From NCBI GenBank assembly GCA_905339295.1, contig CAJPFI010000038.1, positions 1-57,725 on the forward strand: a DNA stretch of 57,725 nucleotides, written 5' to 3'. Below are positions 1 to 9,319 of the stretch, one piece after another. Numbering within the stretch: position 1 is the stretch's first letter; each line of letters starts with the position of its first letter. The DNA is from Burkholderiales bacterium. GTDB taxonomy: Bacteria; Pseudomonadota; Gammaproteobacteria; Burkholderiales; Casimicrobiaceae. The notes under the pieces were generated by a model that worked only from the letters and a program-made list of their open reading frames with translations, was not told the origin of the DNA and made no database searches. The translations under genes were made by a program, and so were the position numbers.

Positions 1-358
1 TGTGGGTCGGGCTTCAGCCCGACATGCGGGTTCGGTGTCTCGTCGTCGGGCTGAAGCCCGACCCACGGCGGCGGAGTTGCGACTGAATTGCGGTGGGTCC
101 GGCGTCAATTGGGCACCCGTCGGGCTGCACCGGCAAGGCGAACCGCGGGGACATCAACGTCGACGACGACTGCCTCGAGGAGAAGCGATCGCGGACGTCC
201 GCCCGGCGATCGGTCCTGTGGGTCGGGCTTCAGCCCGACATGCGCCTTCGGTGTCTCGTCGTCGGGTTGAAGCCCGACCCACGGCGGCGGAGTTGCGACT
301 GAATTGCGGTGGGTCCGGCGTCAACCGGAGGCCCGTCGGGCTGAAGCGCGACCCACAA
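1..358. repeat. REP-like palindromic repeat cluster A with a 108-bp direct duplication
   Basis: Copies of the palindrome GTCGGGCTTCAGCCCGAC, normally extended by GTGG or CCAC on one side, lie at 2-23, 45-66 (inverted), 218-239, 261-282 (inverted, one change) and, degenerate, near 337-358. The head-to-head pairs 2-66 and 218-282 belong to a larger direct duplication: about 108 bases starting at 1 recur starting at 217 with only three or four differences. Each core can fold into a 7-bp stem with a TTCA tetraloop. The structure resembles REP/BIME elements; no RAYT transposase is present in the window. The last unit overlaps the 3' end of lnt. No gene is seen in 1-320. Confidence 0.85.
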
Positions 359-1844
359 CGAACGCGGCCGCGACGAGTGCTGCCGCGATCAGCGCCGCGA
401 ACGCGTTGCCCCAGCGCATGAACGGCGTCACGCCGGTGCGGCCGACGACGTTCGTCTCGAGCATCCCGCGCCGGAACCACGGCAGGTGCACGCGCTGGCC
501 GCCGTCCGCATCGATGACGCTGGTGATGCCCGTGTTGGTCGCGCGGAGCATCGGCCGGCCGGTCTCCTTTGCGCGCATCTGCGCGATCTGGTTGTGCTGC
601 CACGCGGCGATCGAGCGGCCGTACCACGCGTCGTTGGTCACATTGACGAGGATCGTCGAGTCGCGCGACCAGCCCGCGATCTCCGCGCCGAACGCGTCCT
701 CGTAGCAGATGTTGACCGCGAGCCTTTCGCCGGCCACCTCGATCGGCGGCTGATCGTCGGGACCGGGCGTCTGGTCGGAGAGCGGGATCGCCAGCACGCG
801 GTTGATGAGCCAGCCGACCGCCGCCTTCGCGGGGATCGTCTCGCCGAACGGCACGAGGTGGCGCTTGCGGTAGAGCTGCGTGGCGGACTCGCCCAGCGTC
901 ACGACGCTGTTGTGGATGCGCGGCTGGTCCTCGCCCGGCGACGGCGGCTGCGCGACGAACACCCCGACCAGCACGTCGCCGCCGCGCGCGCGCATCGTCC
1001 GCGCGAGCGCCGCGAACGTCTCCGCGGGAACGTCCTCCGCGAACACCGGGAACGCGCTCTCCGGCAGCACGACGAGCCTGCCCTTGCTCTCGGCGACGAG
1101 CTCCGCGTAGACGCGGAACGCGCGGCCGCGCAGCTCCGGATCGAACTTCTGCTCCTGCGGGATGTTGCCCTGGACCAGCGTCACGGCGACGGGCGCGGCG
1201 TTGGGGGTCGTCCACACGACGCGATCCAGCAGCGCGCCGGCGACGAACAGCGTCGCGACGCCCGCGCCGGCGAGCGCGACTCGCTTCGGCAGTTCCTGCG
1301 CCAGCGCCTCGATTCCGTATGCGACGAGCGCGGCGACGGCCGCGACCGCGAGCGACACGAGGAACACGCCGCCGAGCGGCGCGAATCCCGCGAGCGTGGA
1401 GCCGGGCAGCTGCGCGTGGCCGGCCGCGAGCCACGGGAATCCGGTGAGGACGAACCCGCGCAGCCATTCGGCGAGCGTCCACGCGCCTGCCGCCGCGACG
1501 AGGCGCAGCGCCGAGCCGGCCGGCGCCGCTCGCGCCGCGACGTAGCCCGCGAACGCCGGCCACAGCGAGAGGTAGGCGCAGAAGCCGGCGATGCCGACGG
1601 CGGCGACCGGCGCCGGCATGCCGCCGAAGGTCTCGAGCGCGATGTAGATCCACGACACGCCCGCGCCGAAGAGGCCCGCGCCGAACGCGAAACCGATCCA
1701 CGCCGCACGCCTCGGCGTCGCCGCGCCACGCCAGAGCAGAAACAGCGCGGCAAGCGTCGCGATCGGGACGAGTCCCACGCCGAACGGCGCGAACCCGAAG
1801 ACGGTCAGCGCGCCGGCAAGGGCGGCGGTGGCGGCGGGCAGCAC
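321..1844 (-). CDS. lnt: apolipoprotein N-acyltransferase Lnt
   Basis: Inner-membrane enzyme that adds the third acyl chain to the N-terminal cysteine of diacylated lipoproteins, using phospholipid as donor. The 507-residue protein has a hydrophobic N-terminal half (about residues 5-210, several membrane segments) and a periplasmic nitrilase-like domain. The expected catalytic residues are visible: Glu262 in LPESAF, Lys327 in LYRKRHLVPFGE and Cys380 in NICYEDAFG. The start is GTG. It is the last gene of the miaB-phoH-ybeY-corC-lnt operon, the usual proteobacterial order. Oddity: the final residues, around VGRASARRASG, are encoded by a copy of the palindromic repeat, so the natural C-terminus has been replaced or extended by repeat sequence. 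Confidence 0.95.
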   Translation of the reverse strand: MLPAATAALAGALTVFGFAPFGVGLVPIATLAALFLLWRGAATPRRAAWIGFAFGAGLFGAGVSWIYIALETFGGMPAPVAAVGIAGFCAYLSLWPAFAGYVAARAAPAGSALRLVAAAGAWTLAEWLRGFVLTGFPWLAAGHAQLPGSTLAGFAPLGGVFLVSLAVAAVAALVAYGIEALAQELPKRVALAGAGVATLFVAGALLDRVVWTTPNAAPVAVTLVQGNIPQEQKFDPELRGRAFRVYAELVAESKGRLVVLPESAFPVFAEDVPAETFAALARTMRARGGDVLVGVFVAQPPSPGEDQPRIHNSVVTLGESATQLYRKRHLVPFGETIPAKAAVGWLINRVLAIPLSDQTPGPDDQPPIEVAGERLAVNICYEDAFGAEIAGWSRDSTILVNVTNDAWYGRSIAAWQHNQIAQMRAKETGRPMLRATNTGITSVIDADGGQRVHLPWFRRGMLETNVVGRTGVTPFMRWGNAFAALIAAALVAAAFVVGRASARRASG

Positions 1845-1919
1845 GTGGCAGGACGTGGACGGAGGCGATCCGGCGAGGCGCGCGGCTGGCGACGGCGCGA
1901 TCCGCCTCCGTCGCGATGG

Positions 1920-2789
1920 TTATCTGGCGGGCCCGGCCCCCGGAGCCGGCGAGACCTTGTCGACCTGCAGCGTGTGGATGCGCCTGCTGTCGGCGCGCAC
2001 GACGCGGAAGCGGAACTCGCCGATCGTCGCGACGTCGCCGCGCTTGGGCAGCCGGCCGAACGCGTGGACGACGAGTCCGCCGACCGTGTCGACCGCGTCG
2101 TCCGAGAGCTGGCTGCCGAAGCGGCCGTTGAAGTCGGCGATCTCGGTCTGCGCCTTCACGCGGTATCTCCCCCCGCCCTCCGCGATGATGTTGTCCTCGG
2201 TCTCGTCGAAGTCGTATTCGTCCTCGATGTCGCCGACGATCTGCTCGAGAACGTCCTCGATGGTCACGAGACCGGAGACGCCGCCGTACTCGTCGACGAC
2301 GATCGCGATGTGGTTGCGGTTGGTGCGGAACTCGCGCAGCAGAACGTTCAGCCGCTTCGACTCGGGCACGAACACGGCCGGACGCAGCGTGTCGCGCAGG
2401 CTGAAGGCCCCGGGGTCGCGGTAGTAGTTGAGCAGCTCCTTCGCGAGCAGGATGCCGACGACGTCGTCCTTGCTCTCGCCGATCACCGGGAAGCGCGAGT
2501 GCTTGGTGTCGACGACGAACGGGATGAATGTCGCGGGCTCGTCGTCGATCGACACGCAGTCCATCTGCGAGCGCGGGATCATCACGTCGCGCACCGTCAT
2601 CTCGGAGACCTGCAGCACGCCCTCGATCATCGACAGCGCGTCGGCGTCGAGGAGGCGCCGCTCGAACGCGCCGCGCAGCAGGTCGAGGAGCTCCTCGCGG
2701 TCCTCGGGCTCGCGCGTCAGGAACGCGGACAGACGCTCGAGGAGCGACGGGCGCGGCTCGTCGCGGTCATCGGGGTCGGCGGTCGACAT
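1920..2789 (-). CDS. corC: CorC/HlyC-family CBS-domain protein
   Basis: A cytoplasmic 289-residue protein with two CBS domains (roughly residues 60-185, starting at VSEMTVRDVMIPRSQM) and a C-terminal CorC_HlyC transporter-associated domain (roughly 200-280). The family is linked to magnesium/cobalt efflux, and soluble members such as E. coli YbeX are also tied to ribosome maturation. The second CBS domain carries the conserved DEYGGVSGLVTIEDVLE segment. It sits between ybeY (15-bp gap) and lnt in the conserved operon, which supports the ybeX/corC assignment. It starts with ATG. The biochemical activity of this subgroup is not settled, so the name reflects family membership. Confidence 0.93.
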   Translation of the reverse strand: MSTADPDDRDEPRPSLLERLSAFLTREPEDREELLDLLRGAFERRLLDADALSMIEGVLQVSEMTVRDVMIPRSQMDCVSIDDEPATFIPFVVDTKHSRFPVIGESKDDVVGILLAKELLNYYRDPGAFSLRDTLRPAVFVPESKRLNVLLREFRTNRNHIAIVVDEYGGVSGLVTIEDVLEQIVGDIEDEYDFDETEDNIIAEGGGRYRVKAQTEIADFNGRFGSQLSDDAVDTVGGLVVHAFGRLPKRGDVATIGEFRFRVVRADSRRIHTLQVDKVSPAPGAGPAR

Positions 2790-2804
2790 GGCCGGCGGTC
2801 TCGG

Positions 2805-3296
2805 TCAGCCGTTCGCGTACGGGTCGGCGCAGCCGAGTCCGGCGAGAAGCGCGGTCTCGCGCGCTTCCATCCGTCCGGCGTCGCGCGGCGTCGCGTGGTC
2901 GTGGCCCTGTAGGTGCAGCATTCCGTGCACGACGAGGTGCGCGCAGTGCGCGCTGAGCGTCCGCCCGCCCTCCCGCGCCTCGCGCCTGAGCACCGGCACG
3001 CACAGCACGATGTCCCCGGCGAGCGGGACGGCGTCATCGTACACGAAGGTCAGCACGTTCGTCGCGTGCTCCTTGCCGCGGTAGAGAGCGTTGAGCGTCC
3101 GTCCCTCGGCGAGGCCCACGAAGCGCAGCGTCACGCGCACGTCGCGCTCGAGGGCCGCGGCCGCCCAGCGCCGCAGCGTCGGCGCCGCGGGCAGCCCGGT
3201 ACGGGCAACCGCGTACTGGACGGCGAGCGATAGCCGCGGCGCGGCGCCCTGCGCGCGTGCGCGCGATTCAGGCGGGCGTGTCACGCTCGTATGCAT
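2805..3296 (-). CDS. ybeY: endoribonuclease / rRNA maturation factor YbeY
   Basis: A 163-residue member of the UPF0054 metal-dependent RNase family, needed for 16S rRNA 3'-end maturation and ribosome quality control. The zinc-binding signature is present as HLVVHGMLHLQGHDH (three histidines), near residue 120. The conserved TNVLTF segment comes before it. The ATG start overlaps the end of phoH by 29 bases, consistent with translational coupling; a later start would shorten a poorly conserved N-terminus only. It is followed by corC, the same order as ybeZ-ybeY-ybeX-lnt in E. coli. Confidence 0.95.
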   Translation of the reverse strand: MHTSVTRPPESRARAQGAAPRLSLAVQYAVARTGLPAAPTLRRWAAAALERDVRVTLRFVGLAEGRTLNALYRGKEHATNVLTFVYDDAVPLAGDIVLCVPVLRREAREGGRTLSAHCAHLVVHGMLHLQGHDHATPRDAGRMEARETALLAGLGCADPYANG

Positions 3297-4311
3297 CGAT
3301 GATCTTCTGCACCAGCGGGTGACGGACGACGTCGGCGCTGGTGAAGCGGCAGAACGCGATGCCGCGCACGTCCTTCAGCACGCGCGCCGCCTCGTTCAAC
3401 CCGCTCTTCTGGCCGCGCGCGAGGTCGATCTGCGTGACATCGCCGGTGATGACCGCGCGAGTGCCGAAGCCGATGCGCGTCAGGAACATCTTCATCTGCT
3501 CGGGCGTCGTGTTCTGCGCCTCGTCGAGGATGATGAAGCTGTGGTTGAGCGTGCGTCCGCGCATGTAGGCGAGCGGCGCGACCTCGATCGTCTGGCGCTC
3601 GAACAGCTTCGACACCTTGTCGAAACCCATCAGGTCGTAGAGCGCGTCGTAGAGCGGGCGCAGGTAGGGGTCGACCTTCTGGGCGAGGTCGCCGGGCAGG
3701 AAGCCCAGCCGCTCGCCTGCCTCGACCGCGGGCCTCACGAGCACGAGGCGCTTGACCGCGTCCCGCTCGAGCGCGTCGACCGCGCACGCGACGGCGAGGT
3801 AGGTCTTGCCGGTGCCGGCGGGTCCGATGCCGAACGTGATGTCGTGCGCCTGGATCGCGGCGAGGTAGGCGGACTGGTTGGGCGTGCGGCCGTGCAGGTC
3901 GGCACGGCGCGTGCGCAGCGCCGGCGCGTCGTCGTCCGCGATGCCGGAGGGCGTCGCGCGCGGGCCGCGCGTCGCGATCTCGACCAGACCGAGCTGGATG
4001 TCGTCGACGGAGAGCGGCTTCTCGGCCGCCGCGTAGAAGCGCTCGATCGCGGCGCGCGCGCGGGCGATCCGCCCGGGCTCGCCGGCGAACGCGAACGCGC
4101 CGCCACGATGCGTGATCGTGACGTCGCAGGCAGCCTCGATCTGGCGCAGGTTGGCGTCGAGCGGCCCGCACAGGTTCGCGAGCACGCGATTGTCGAGCGG
4201 CGACAGCACGAGCTGCGTGCGCTGGGCCCCCCCGGGCTCGCGCGCGACGCCAGGCGGGGGCGCGCCGCGCGCGCTTCGGGCGGACGGGCTGCGCGCGCGC
4301 CGGGTCGCCAT
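3268..4311 (-). CDS. phoH: PhoH-like ATPase (YbeZ)
   Basis: A 347-residue cytoplasmic P-loop ATPase of the PhoH/YbeZ family, thought to partner YbeY in RNA metabolism. An N-terminal KH-like region (about residues 35-95) is followed by the ATPase domain with Walker A GPAGTGKT near residue 163 and Walker B FIILDEAQN near residue 250. I chose the ATG at 4311 because the frame upstream of it only mirrors the neighbouring metalloprotease gene; this start gives a normal family length and a 14-bp gap to the preceding stop codon. The residues just after the start are rich in Arg, Ser and Ala and may be disordered. Confidence 0.95.
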   Translation of the reverse strand: MATRRARSPSARSARGAPPPGVAREPGGAQRTQLVLSPLDNRVLANLCGPLDANLRQIEAACDVTITHRGGAFAFAGEPGRIARARAAIERFYAAAEKPLSVDDIQLGLVEIATRGPRATPSGIADDDAPALRTRRADLHGRTPNQSAYLAAIQAHDITFGIGPAGTGKTYLAVACAVDALERDAVKRLVLVRPAVEAGERLGFLPGDLAQKVDPYLRPLYDALYDLMGFDKVSKLFERQTIEVAPLAYMRGRTLNHSFIILDEAQNTTPEQMKMFLTRIGFGTRAVITGDVTQIDLARGQKSGLNEAARVLKDVRGIAFCRFTSADVVRHPLVQKIIDAYERDTPA

Positions 4312-4325
4312 CGCCGCGTCCGGCG

Positions 4326-7115
4326 TCAGATCTGCGACCGGACGAGCGGCGCCTTGAGCGCCTCGTCGATCGTCGCGAGGGACTCGGCGAGGTGCGCCGA
4401 GGCGGCCGCCGGCCAGCCGCTCCGGCCCGCGGCGGCAGCGATCTCCCCGCGCAGCGCCTTCGCGTCGGCGCGCAACAGCGCGCGCGCGTCGGCAGGCATC
4501 GCCGACGGGCGCAGCAGCGCCTGCGCGAGCTTCGAGGCGTGCTCGCGCTGGAGGTTGCGGCGGATGAGCGGGATGTCGCGCCCGCCCTTCAACTCGCTCC
4601 AGATCGCGCGATGCAGGCTCGCGTAGACCTCGGCGAGCTCGAGCGCGTCGCCGGGACGGTCGACCTTGCCCTCGGCGTCGAGGAGCCGCTGCGCGATCGA
4701 CTCGCTCATGACGCGGTCGAGCACGGCCTTCTGCGCGGCGAGCACCTGCGTCGGCAGCGAATAGTCGAAGCTCTGCGGCGCCAGGCCCGTGCCGAAGCTG
4801 TCGCCGCGGTCCAGGAAGTCGACCGAGAGGCTGCGCAGGAACTCGGGCTTGAAGCGGAAGCTCGCCGCCGAGAACACGCCGGTCTCGATCAGCTTCAGCG
4901 CGTCGCGCTGCTTGGCCGTCGCGACCGGGTTCATCGGCGTGCGGCCCGAGCCCGCTGCGTCGCGCAGCACGCTGATCCCGCCGACGTAGCGCGCGGCCAG
5001 CAGGCCGCTTTCGCGCACCTGGGTGATTCCGCGCGAGATGTTGCGGCGAAGCGACGCGTACGATTCGCCGGGCTTCAGCGGCCGCGCCTCCCAGCGCTCC
5101 CACAGCTCGCGGGCGAGCGCGAGGCGGCGCGCCGCGTAGCCGAGCGGGTCGCTGCCGAGGTCCCCCGCGGTCGCCTCCGGGTCGATCGCCAGGTTGGTCT
5201 CGTCGTCGTACGCGTACGCGAGCAGCGGCTCGTTGCTGCGGCCGGCGATCCTCGCGAGCTCCGCGGCCTCGCGCTCGGGGGCGATCGGCCGGTATGCGTA
5301 CTCGATCGCCCAGTAGTCGTAGGGGCCGAGCGTCGACATCGAGTACTCGCCCTGCGGCTCGCCGCGCAGCGCGAGGTTGATCGGCGAGTACTCCATCACC
5401 GACCCCGCGATGCCGTTCTTCCTCGTGAACTCGGCGTCGTTGAGCTGCGACTGCGTGTAGATCGTCGACGCGCGGAAGTTGTGCGTGAGGCCGAGCGCAT
5501 GCCCGACCTCGTGCATCACCACCTCCTTGAGGTCCGACAATACGAACTCCTCGGCCTCGGGTCCGTCCGGCTCGATCACGCCGCGGGCGGCGAGCAGGTC
5601 CATCGCGAAGCCGCGGTCCTCGGCGACGAAGTCGGCGATCCGGCAGGCCATCGCCTGCTCCGGCAGGAGCGATGCGCCGGCGGTCGCCGCCGGACCGGAC
5701 GAGTCGGCGAGGCGGTAGCGCGCGAAGCGCAGCCGCACCGGATCGATGCCGATGTCCGCGTCGAGGATCTCGCCGCTGCGCGGGTCGGACTGCGACGGGC
5801 CGATGCCGCCGAACACCGGGCGGGCGGACGTGATCCAGCGGACCGACGCGTGGCGCGCGTCGACCGTGTCGAAGTCCGCGTCGTCAGGCTGGATCCTCGT
5901 CTGCACCGCATCCTTGAATCCGATCCTCTCGAACGCCTTGTTCCACTCGACGACGCCGGCGACGACCGTGTCGCGGTAGCGCAGCGGCACGTTGCGGTCG
6001 ATCCAGAACACGATCGGCTGCCTCGGCTCGGAGAGCGCCGCGTCCGGGTCCTTCTTCTCGAGGCGCCAGCGCTTCACGTAGTTGACGCGGGGCGTGAGCG
6101 TCTTGTCGCTCGAGTAGTCGTAGCGCGAAACCGTGAAGTAGCCGACGCGCGGATCGGCGAGTCTCGGGCGCATCGGCTCGTCCGGGAGCTTCGTGAGGTT
6201 GTACTGGAAGCCGAGGAACAGGCTGCGCGGATCCGGAAGCGTCGTCGGCACGCTCGGCACCGGCGCGCCGGGCGTGACGACCGGCGGCGGCTGGACCAGG
6301 CGCTGCACCGCATAGTGCGCGTTCACGAGCACGCTCACCGCGTCGTTGCTCGCGCGCACGCGCGTGATGCCCGTGTTGCGCGCGTCGACGGCGTACGGCT
6401 GCCGGTAGGCGCGGTCGAGCGCCGCGTACGCGCCGGGAATGTCGGCGGACAGCATCGTGCCGAGGTCGACCAGCACCGACTTGCGCTCCGGATGGGGCTG
6501 CGAAACCGTCGGGCCCGAGGCGATCAGGCTGTCGGAGAACGCCTCGGCGACCGCGGCGGCCTCGGGCGTCGACGGCTGCGCGAAATAGCGCTCGTTGCGC
6601 GCGACCAGTTGCACGGCGTTGCCGACCTTGCGGAACTCGGCGATGTGCGAGCGGCCCATCAGTCCGCCGAACAGGAAGCTTTCGCCCAGCCCGCTCGCGA
6701 GGTTGACCGAGAAGAACATCGGCTTGCCGAACTGCTCGGGCGCGATCTCGATCCAGACCTTCTCGTCCTTCTGCCAGAGCGTGAAGTAGCCCTTCGTCTC
6801 GGTCGCCTCCTTCACGATGTCCGCGAACGGGCGGGTCTGCGACGCGGCGGCCGCCGCGGCCGCCGCGGCCGCCGCCGCGACGGTCCCCGTGGCGCCGGGA
6901 CGTCCGCCTGCTGCGGCGGCTCCGCCCTGCGCCGCAGCCTGCGCGCTCACGACGGCCGAGGCCGCGGCGCCCGCGGCGCGGGCCACGTCCGCGGTGGCGC
7001 GTCCGCCGTCGGCGGACGACGTTGCGGGCGCGGAAGGCGTGGTCGCGCAGCCTGCGAGCGCGATCGAGAGCGCGGCGAGCGTGAGGGCGAGCGTGCGTGA
7101 GTCGGTGCGGAACAT
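4326..7115 (-). CDS. zinc-dependent metalloprotease lipoprotein (DUF5117/DUF4953 type)
   Basis: A large (929-residue) secreted lipoprotein. The ATG at 7115 gives a clear type II signal peptide (MFRTDSRTLALTLAALSIALAGC); an upstream in-frame start would bury it. The zinc-binding motif HEVGHALGLTH (HExxHxxGxxH, metzincin-like) lies in the middle of the protein, after an N-terminal DUF5117-like region. The family is common in Bacteroidota and Proteobacteria, and its substrates are unknown. Between the lipobox and residue 115 is a low-complexity Ala/Gly linker with a run of 12 or more alanines encoded by imperfect gccgcggcc repeats (about 6845-6885), a place where slippage could occur. The gene is inserted between miaB and phoH, which are normally adjacent. 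Confidence 0.85.
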   Translation of the reverse strand: MFRTDSRTLALTLAALSIALAGCATTPSAPATSSADGGRATADVARAAGAAASAVVSAQAAAQGGAAAAGGRPGATGTVAAAAAAAAAAAASQTRPFADIVKEATETKGYFTLWQKDEKVWIEIAPEQFGKPMFFSVNLASGLGESFLFGGLMGRSHIAEFRKVGNAVQLVARNERYFAQPSTPEAAAVAEAFSDSLIASGPTVSQPHPERKSVLVDLGTMLSADIPGAYAALDRAYRQPYAVDARNTGITRVRASNDAVSVLVNAHYAVQRLVQPPPVVTPGAPVPSVPTTLPDPRSLFLGFQYNLTKLPDEPMRPRLADPRVGYFTVSRYDYSSDKTLTPRVNYVKRWRLEKKDPDAALSEPRQPIVFWIDRNVPLRYRDTVVAGVVEWNKAFERIGFKDAVQTRIQPDDADFDTVDARHASVRWITSARPVFGGIGPSQSDPRSGEILDADIGIDPVRLRFARYRLADSSGPAATAGASLLPEQAMACRIADFVAEDRGFAMDLLAARGVIEPDGPEAEEFVLSDLKEVVMHEVGHALGLTHNFRASTIYTQSQLNDAEFTRKNGIAGSVMEYSPINLALRGEPQGEYSMSTLGPYDYWAIEYAYRPIAPEREAAELARIAGRSNEPLLAYAYDDETNLAIDPEATAGDLGSDPLGYAARRLALARELWERWEARPLKPGESYASLRRNISRGITQVRESGLLAARYVGGISVLRDAAGSGRTPMNPVATAKQRDALKLIETGVFSAASFRFKPEFLRSLSVDFLDRGDSFGTGLAPQSFDYSLPTQVLAAQKAVLDRVMSESIAQRLLDAEGKVDRPGDALELAEVYASLHRAIWSELKGGRDIPLIRRNLQREHASKLAQALLRPSAMPADARALLRADAKALRGEIAAAAGRSGWPAAASAHLAESLATIDEALKAPLVRSQI

Positions 7116-7143
7116 GGACACCTCGTGGGACGGGAGACCGCCG

Positions 7144-8472
7144 TCACGCGGCGAGCTCGCCGCGCAGCGAATGCGGCAGGGCGGCCGTGACGGCGAGGTC
7201 GACATAGGTACCGGTCAGGGCGGGGTCGCCGGCGAAGTTGACGACGCGGTTGTTGTCGGTGCGCGCGGACAGCTCGTCCGCGTCCCTGGCGGCGCGGCCG
7301 GTGACGAGCGCGCGCTGGCGCGTACCGACCATCGCGGCGGACGCCTCGCGATACTGCGCGTCGATCGCGGCCTGCAGCCGCTCGAGGCGCGACTGCGCGA
7401 CCTCGCGCGGCACCGGGCCGGGGAGCTCCGCCGCGGGCGTGCCCGGCCGCGGCGAGTAGAGGAACGAGAACGCGCCGTCGAAACGCACGTCGTCGATCAG
7501 GCGCATCGTGCGCTCGAAGTCCTCGTCGGTCTCGCCGGGAAACCCGACGATGAAGTCCGACGAGATCGACAGGCCGGGACGCGCGGCGCGCAGCCCGCGC
7601 ACCGTCGACTTGTACTCGATCGCCGTGTAGCCGCGCTTCATCGCCGCGAGGACTCGGTCGGAGCCCGACTGCACCGGCAGGTGGAGCTGCGAGACGAGCT
7701 TGCCGACCCTGCCGTAGACGGCGATCAGTCGCGGCGTCATCTCCCTCGGGTGCGACGTCGTGTAGCGGATGCGCTCGATGCCCGGCACCTCGGCGACGTG
7801 CTCGACGAGCGTCGCGAGATCGGCGATCCCGTTGCCGCCATCGAGGGTCCCGCGGTAGGCGTTGACGTTCTGCCCGAGGAGCGTGACCTCCTTCACGCCC
7901 TGGAGCGCGAGGTCGGCGACCTCGGTGAGAACGTCGGGCAGCGGCCGCGAGACCTCCTGGCCGCGCGTGTACGGAACGACGCAGAACGTGCAGTACTTGC
8001 TGCAGCCTTCCATGATCGAGACGAACGCGCTGGCGCCATCGACGCGCGGCGGCGGCAGCCGGTCGAACTTCTCGATCTCGGGAAAGCTCGTGTCGACCTG
8101 CGGGCGGCCGCTCGCGCGACGGGCGCGGATCAGCTCCGGCAGGCGGTGCAGCGTCTGCGGCCCGAACACGACGTCGACATAGGGCGCGCGCCTCACGATG
8201 GCGCCGCCTTCCTGCGATGCGACGCAGCCTCCGACGCCGATGATGAGGTCGGGACGCGCGGCCTTGAGCGCGCGCACGCGGCCGAGATCGTGGAACACGC
8301 GTTCCTGCGCCTTCTCGCGCACCGAGCAGGTGTTGAACAGGATGACGTCCGCGTCGTCGGGACGGTCGGTGGGCTCGAGGCCGTCGGACTCGGCGAGCAC
8401 GTCCGCCATGCGCGCCGAGTCGTACTCGTTCATCTGGCATCCGAACGTTCGGATGTAGAGCTTTCGGGTCAC
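7144..8472 (-). CDS. miaB: tRNA-2-methylthio-N6-dimethylallyladenosine synthase MiaB
   Basis: A radical-SAM methylthiotransferase that thiomethylates i6A37 of tRNAs. The 442-residue protein shows the N-terminal UPF0004 domain with its three cluster cysteines ([22 protein letters not shown]), the radical-SAM motif CSKYCTFC near residue 145-155, and a C-terminal TRAM-like region. The start is GTG at 8472 ([16 protein letters not shown]), the canonical N-terminus; the reading frame runs on upstream but without family similarity. It is the first gene of the minus-strand operon, with a TATAAT box about 60 bases upstream. Confidence 0.96.
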   Translation of the reverse strand: MTRKLYIRTFGCQMNEYDSARMADVLAESDGLEPTDRPDDADVILFNTCSVREKAQERVFHDLGRVRALKAARPDLIIGVGGCVASQEGGAIVRRAPYVDVVFGPQTLHRLPELIRARRASGRPQVDTSFPEIEKFDRLPPPRVDGASAFVSIMEGCSKYCTFCVVPYTRGQEVSRPLPDVLTEVADLALQGVKEVTLLGQNVNAYRGTLDGGNGIADLATLVEHVAEVPGIERIRYTTSHPREMTPRLIAVYGRVGKLVSQLHLPVQSGSDRVLAAMKRGYTAIEYKSTVRGLRAARPGLSISSDFIVGFPGETDEDFERTMRLIDDVRFDGAFSFLYSPRPGTPAAELPGPVPREVAQSRLERLQAAIDAQYREASAAMVGTRQRALVTGRAARDADELSARTDNNRVVNFAGDPALTGTYVDLAVTAALPHSLRGELAA

Positions 8473-8532
8473 GGCGTCCGGCTCCGGCGCCGGGAGTAGC
8501 CGGGGGGAGCCGCAGTGAGGCGAAGGGGCGCG

Positions 8533-8538
8533 ATTATA
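8533..8538 (-). promoter_or_regulatory. -10 box of the miaB operon promoter
   Basis: On the minus strand these bases read TATAAT, a perfect sigma-70 -10 hexamer, about 60 bases upstream of the miaB GTG start. The spacing is right for a short leader. No good -35 hexamer is visible in the GC-rich sequence behind it, so the promoter call rests on the -10 alone. Confidence 0.55.
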
Positions 8539-8910
8539 GCAGGGGGGCGCCCCGGGCCCGGGACGAGCCATTCTCCCGAATCGCGGCCGTATCGAGGGAT
8601 CCGGGAAGGTCGGGACACCGACGACGACTCCTATCGAACGGGCCTGACTCATCCGAAACGCGACCGCGCTTCCGTTCGTTCCCGGCGCGACGATCGCGAT
8701 CGTCAGCGACTGCATCGTCCGCATTTCACGGGAAGCGTCCGGCGTGTTCGCGCGCGCGATCATGATGATCCACTCGTTCGCGGTCGACGCGCGCATGGCG
8801 ACCGGGCGACATTCCGCGAAATCGCGCGGGCGCGGGCCCGGTGTTCGACGTGCCCCACGTCGCGACGGGCACCCGCACCGCAACCGCTACCCGCCGATGC
8901 GACGATCGGC
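8539..8910. other. intergenic stretch without a recognisable gene
   Basis: About 370 bases separate the miaB promoter from the btuB riboswitch promoter. Reading frames cross it on both strands, but none shows family similarity, a good start with ribosome binding site, or a structure I recognise. On the minus strand the miaB frame continues upstream through it and could be a decayed gene fragment; I see nothing firm. Confidence 0.5.
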
Positions 8911-8916
8911 TATCAT
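8911..8916 (+). promoter_or_regulatory. probable -10 box ahead of the cobalamin riboswitch
   Basis: TATCAT, a near-consensus -10 hexamer, lies just upstream of the first conserved bases of the cobalamin riboswitch, which places the transcription start at about the riboswitch 5' edge. The -35 region is not convincing. Confidence 0.5.
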
Positions 8917-8921
8917 TTGCC

Positions 8922-9125
8922 TTGCAGGTGTCCGCCGCGAGAGCCTTCGCGGCGGGTGAAACGGGAACGCGGTGACGGGTCCGGCGGCGTGCCGACGGAC
9001 GCGGATCCCGCGGCTGCCCCCGCAACGGTGAGCCCTTCGAGGGCCGTCCTTCATGCCACTGCCGCACCCACGTGCGGCGGGAAGGCGGGACGGCCCGCAT
9101 GGCGAGCCCGGAGACCGGCCTGCGA
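8922..9125 (+). ncRNA. cobalamin (B12) riboswitch
   Basis: The conserved adenosylcobalamin aptamer boxes appear in order: GCAGGTG at about 8925, GGGTGAAACGGGAA at about 8954, GCTGCCCCCGCAACGGTGA at about 9013, GCCACTG at 9055, GGGAAGGC at about 9079 and the B12-box end GAGCCCGGAGACCGGCC at about 9104. In this class, coenzyme B12 binding lowers expression of the downstream gene, here the B12 receptor gene btuB. About 190 bases lie between the aptamer and the btuB start, enough for an expression platform; I could not identify which hairpin does the switching. Confidence 0.96.
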
Positions 9126-9319
9126 CCGCTCGGCCGCGTTCCCGTTGGGGGGCGCGCCGCGGGCGGCCGAAGCGCGGCGCGGGAAGGCGTCGACGCGGTC
9201 GCCGCCGTGCCGCGCCCCTGGCGTCCCCGCACGACTTCCTCCGCGTCCGCCTCCTTCCCCGCCGCATGTCCGTCACCACGGCCGTGCGGGGAAGCATGGC
9301 CACACGCGGAAGGTCCGTC

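Noticed and set aside
486-2912. A long plus-strand frame antisense to lnt and corC
   Set aside because: Composition is dominated by Arg, Asp and Val with no motif; lnt and corC on the other strand have full family signatures.
9053-9319. Extended N-terminus of btuB reaching into the riboswitch
   Set aside because: These codons are inside the cobalamin aptamer and its platform; a good ribosome binding site and signal peptide fit the start at 9320.
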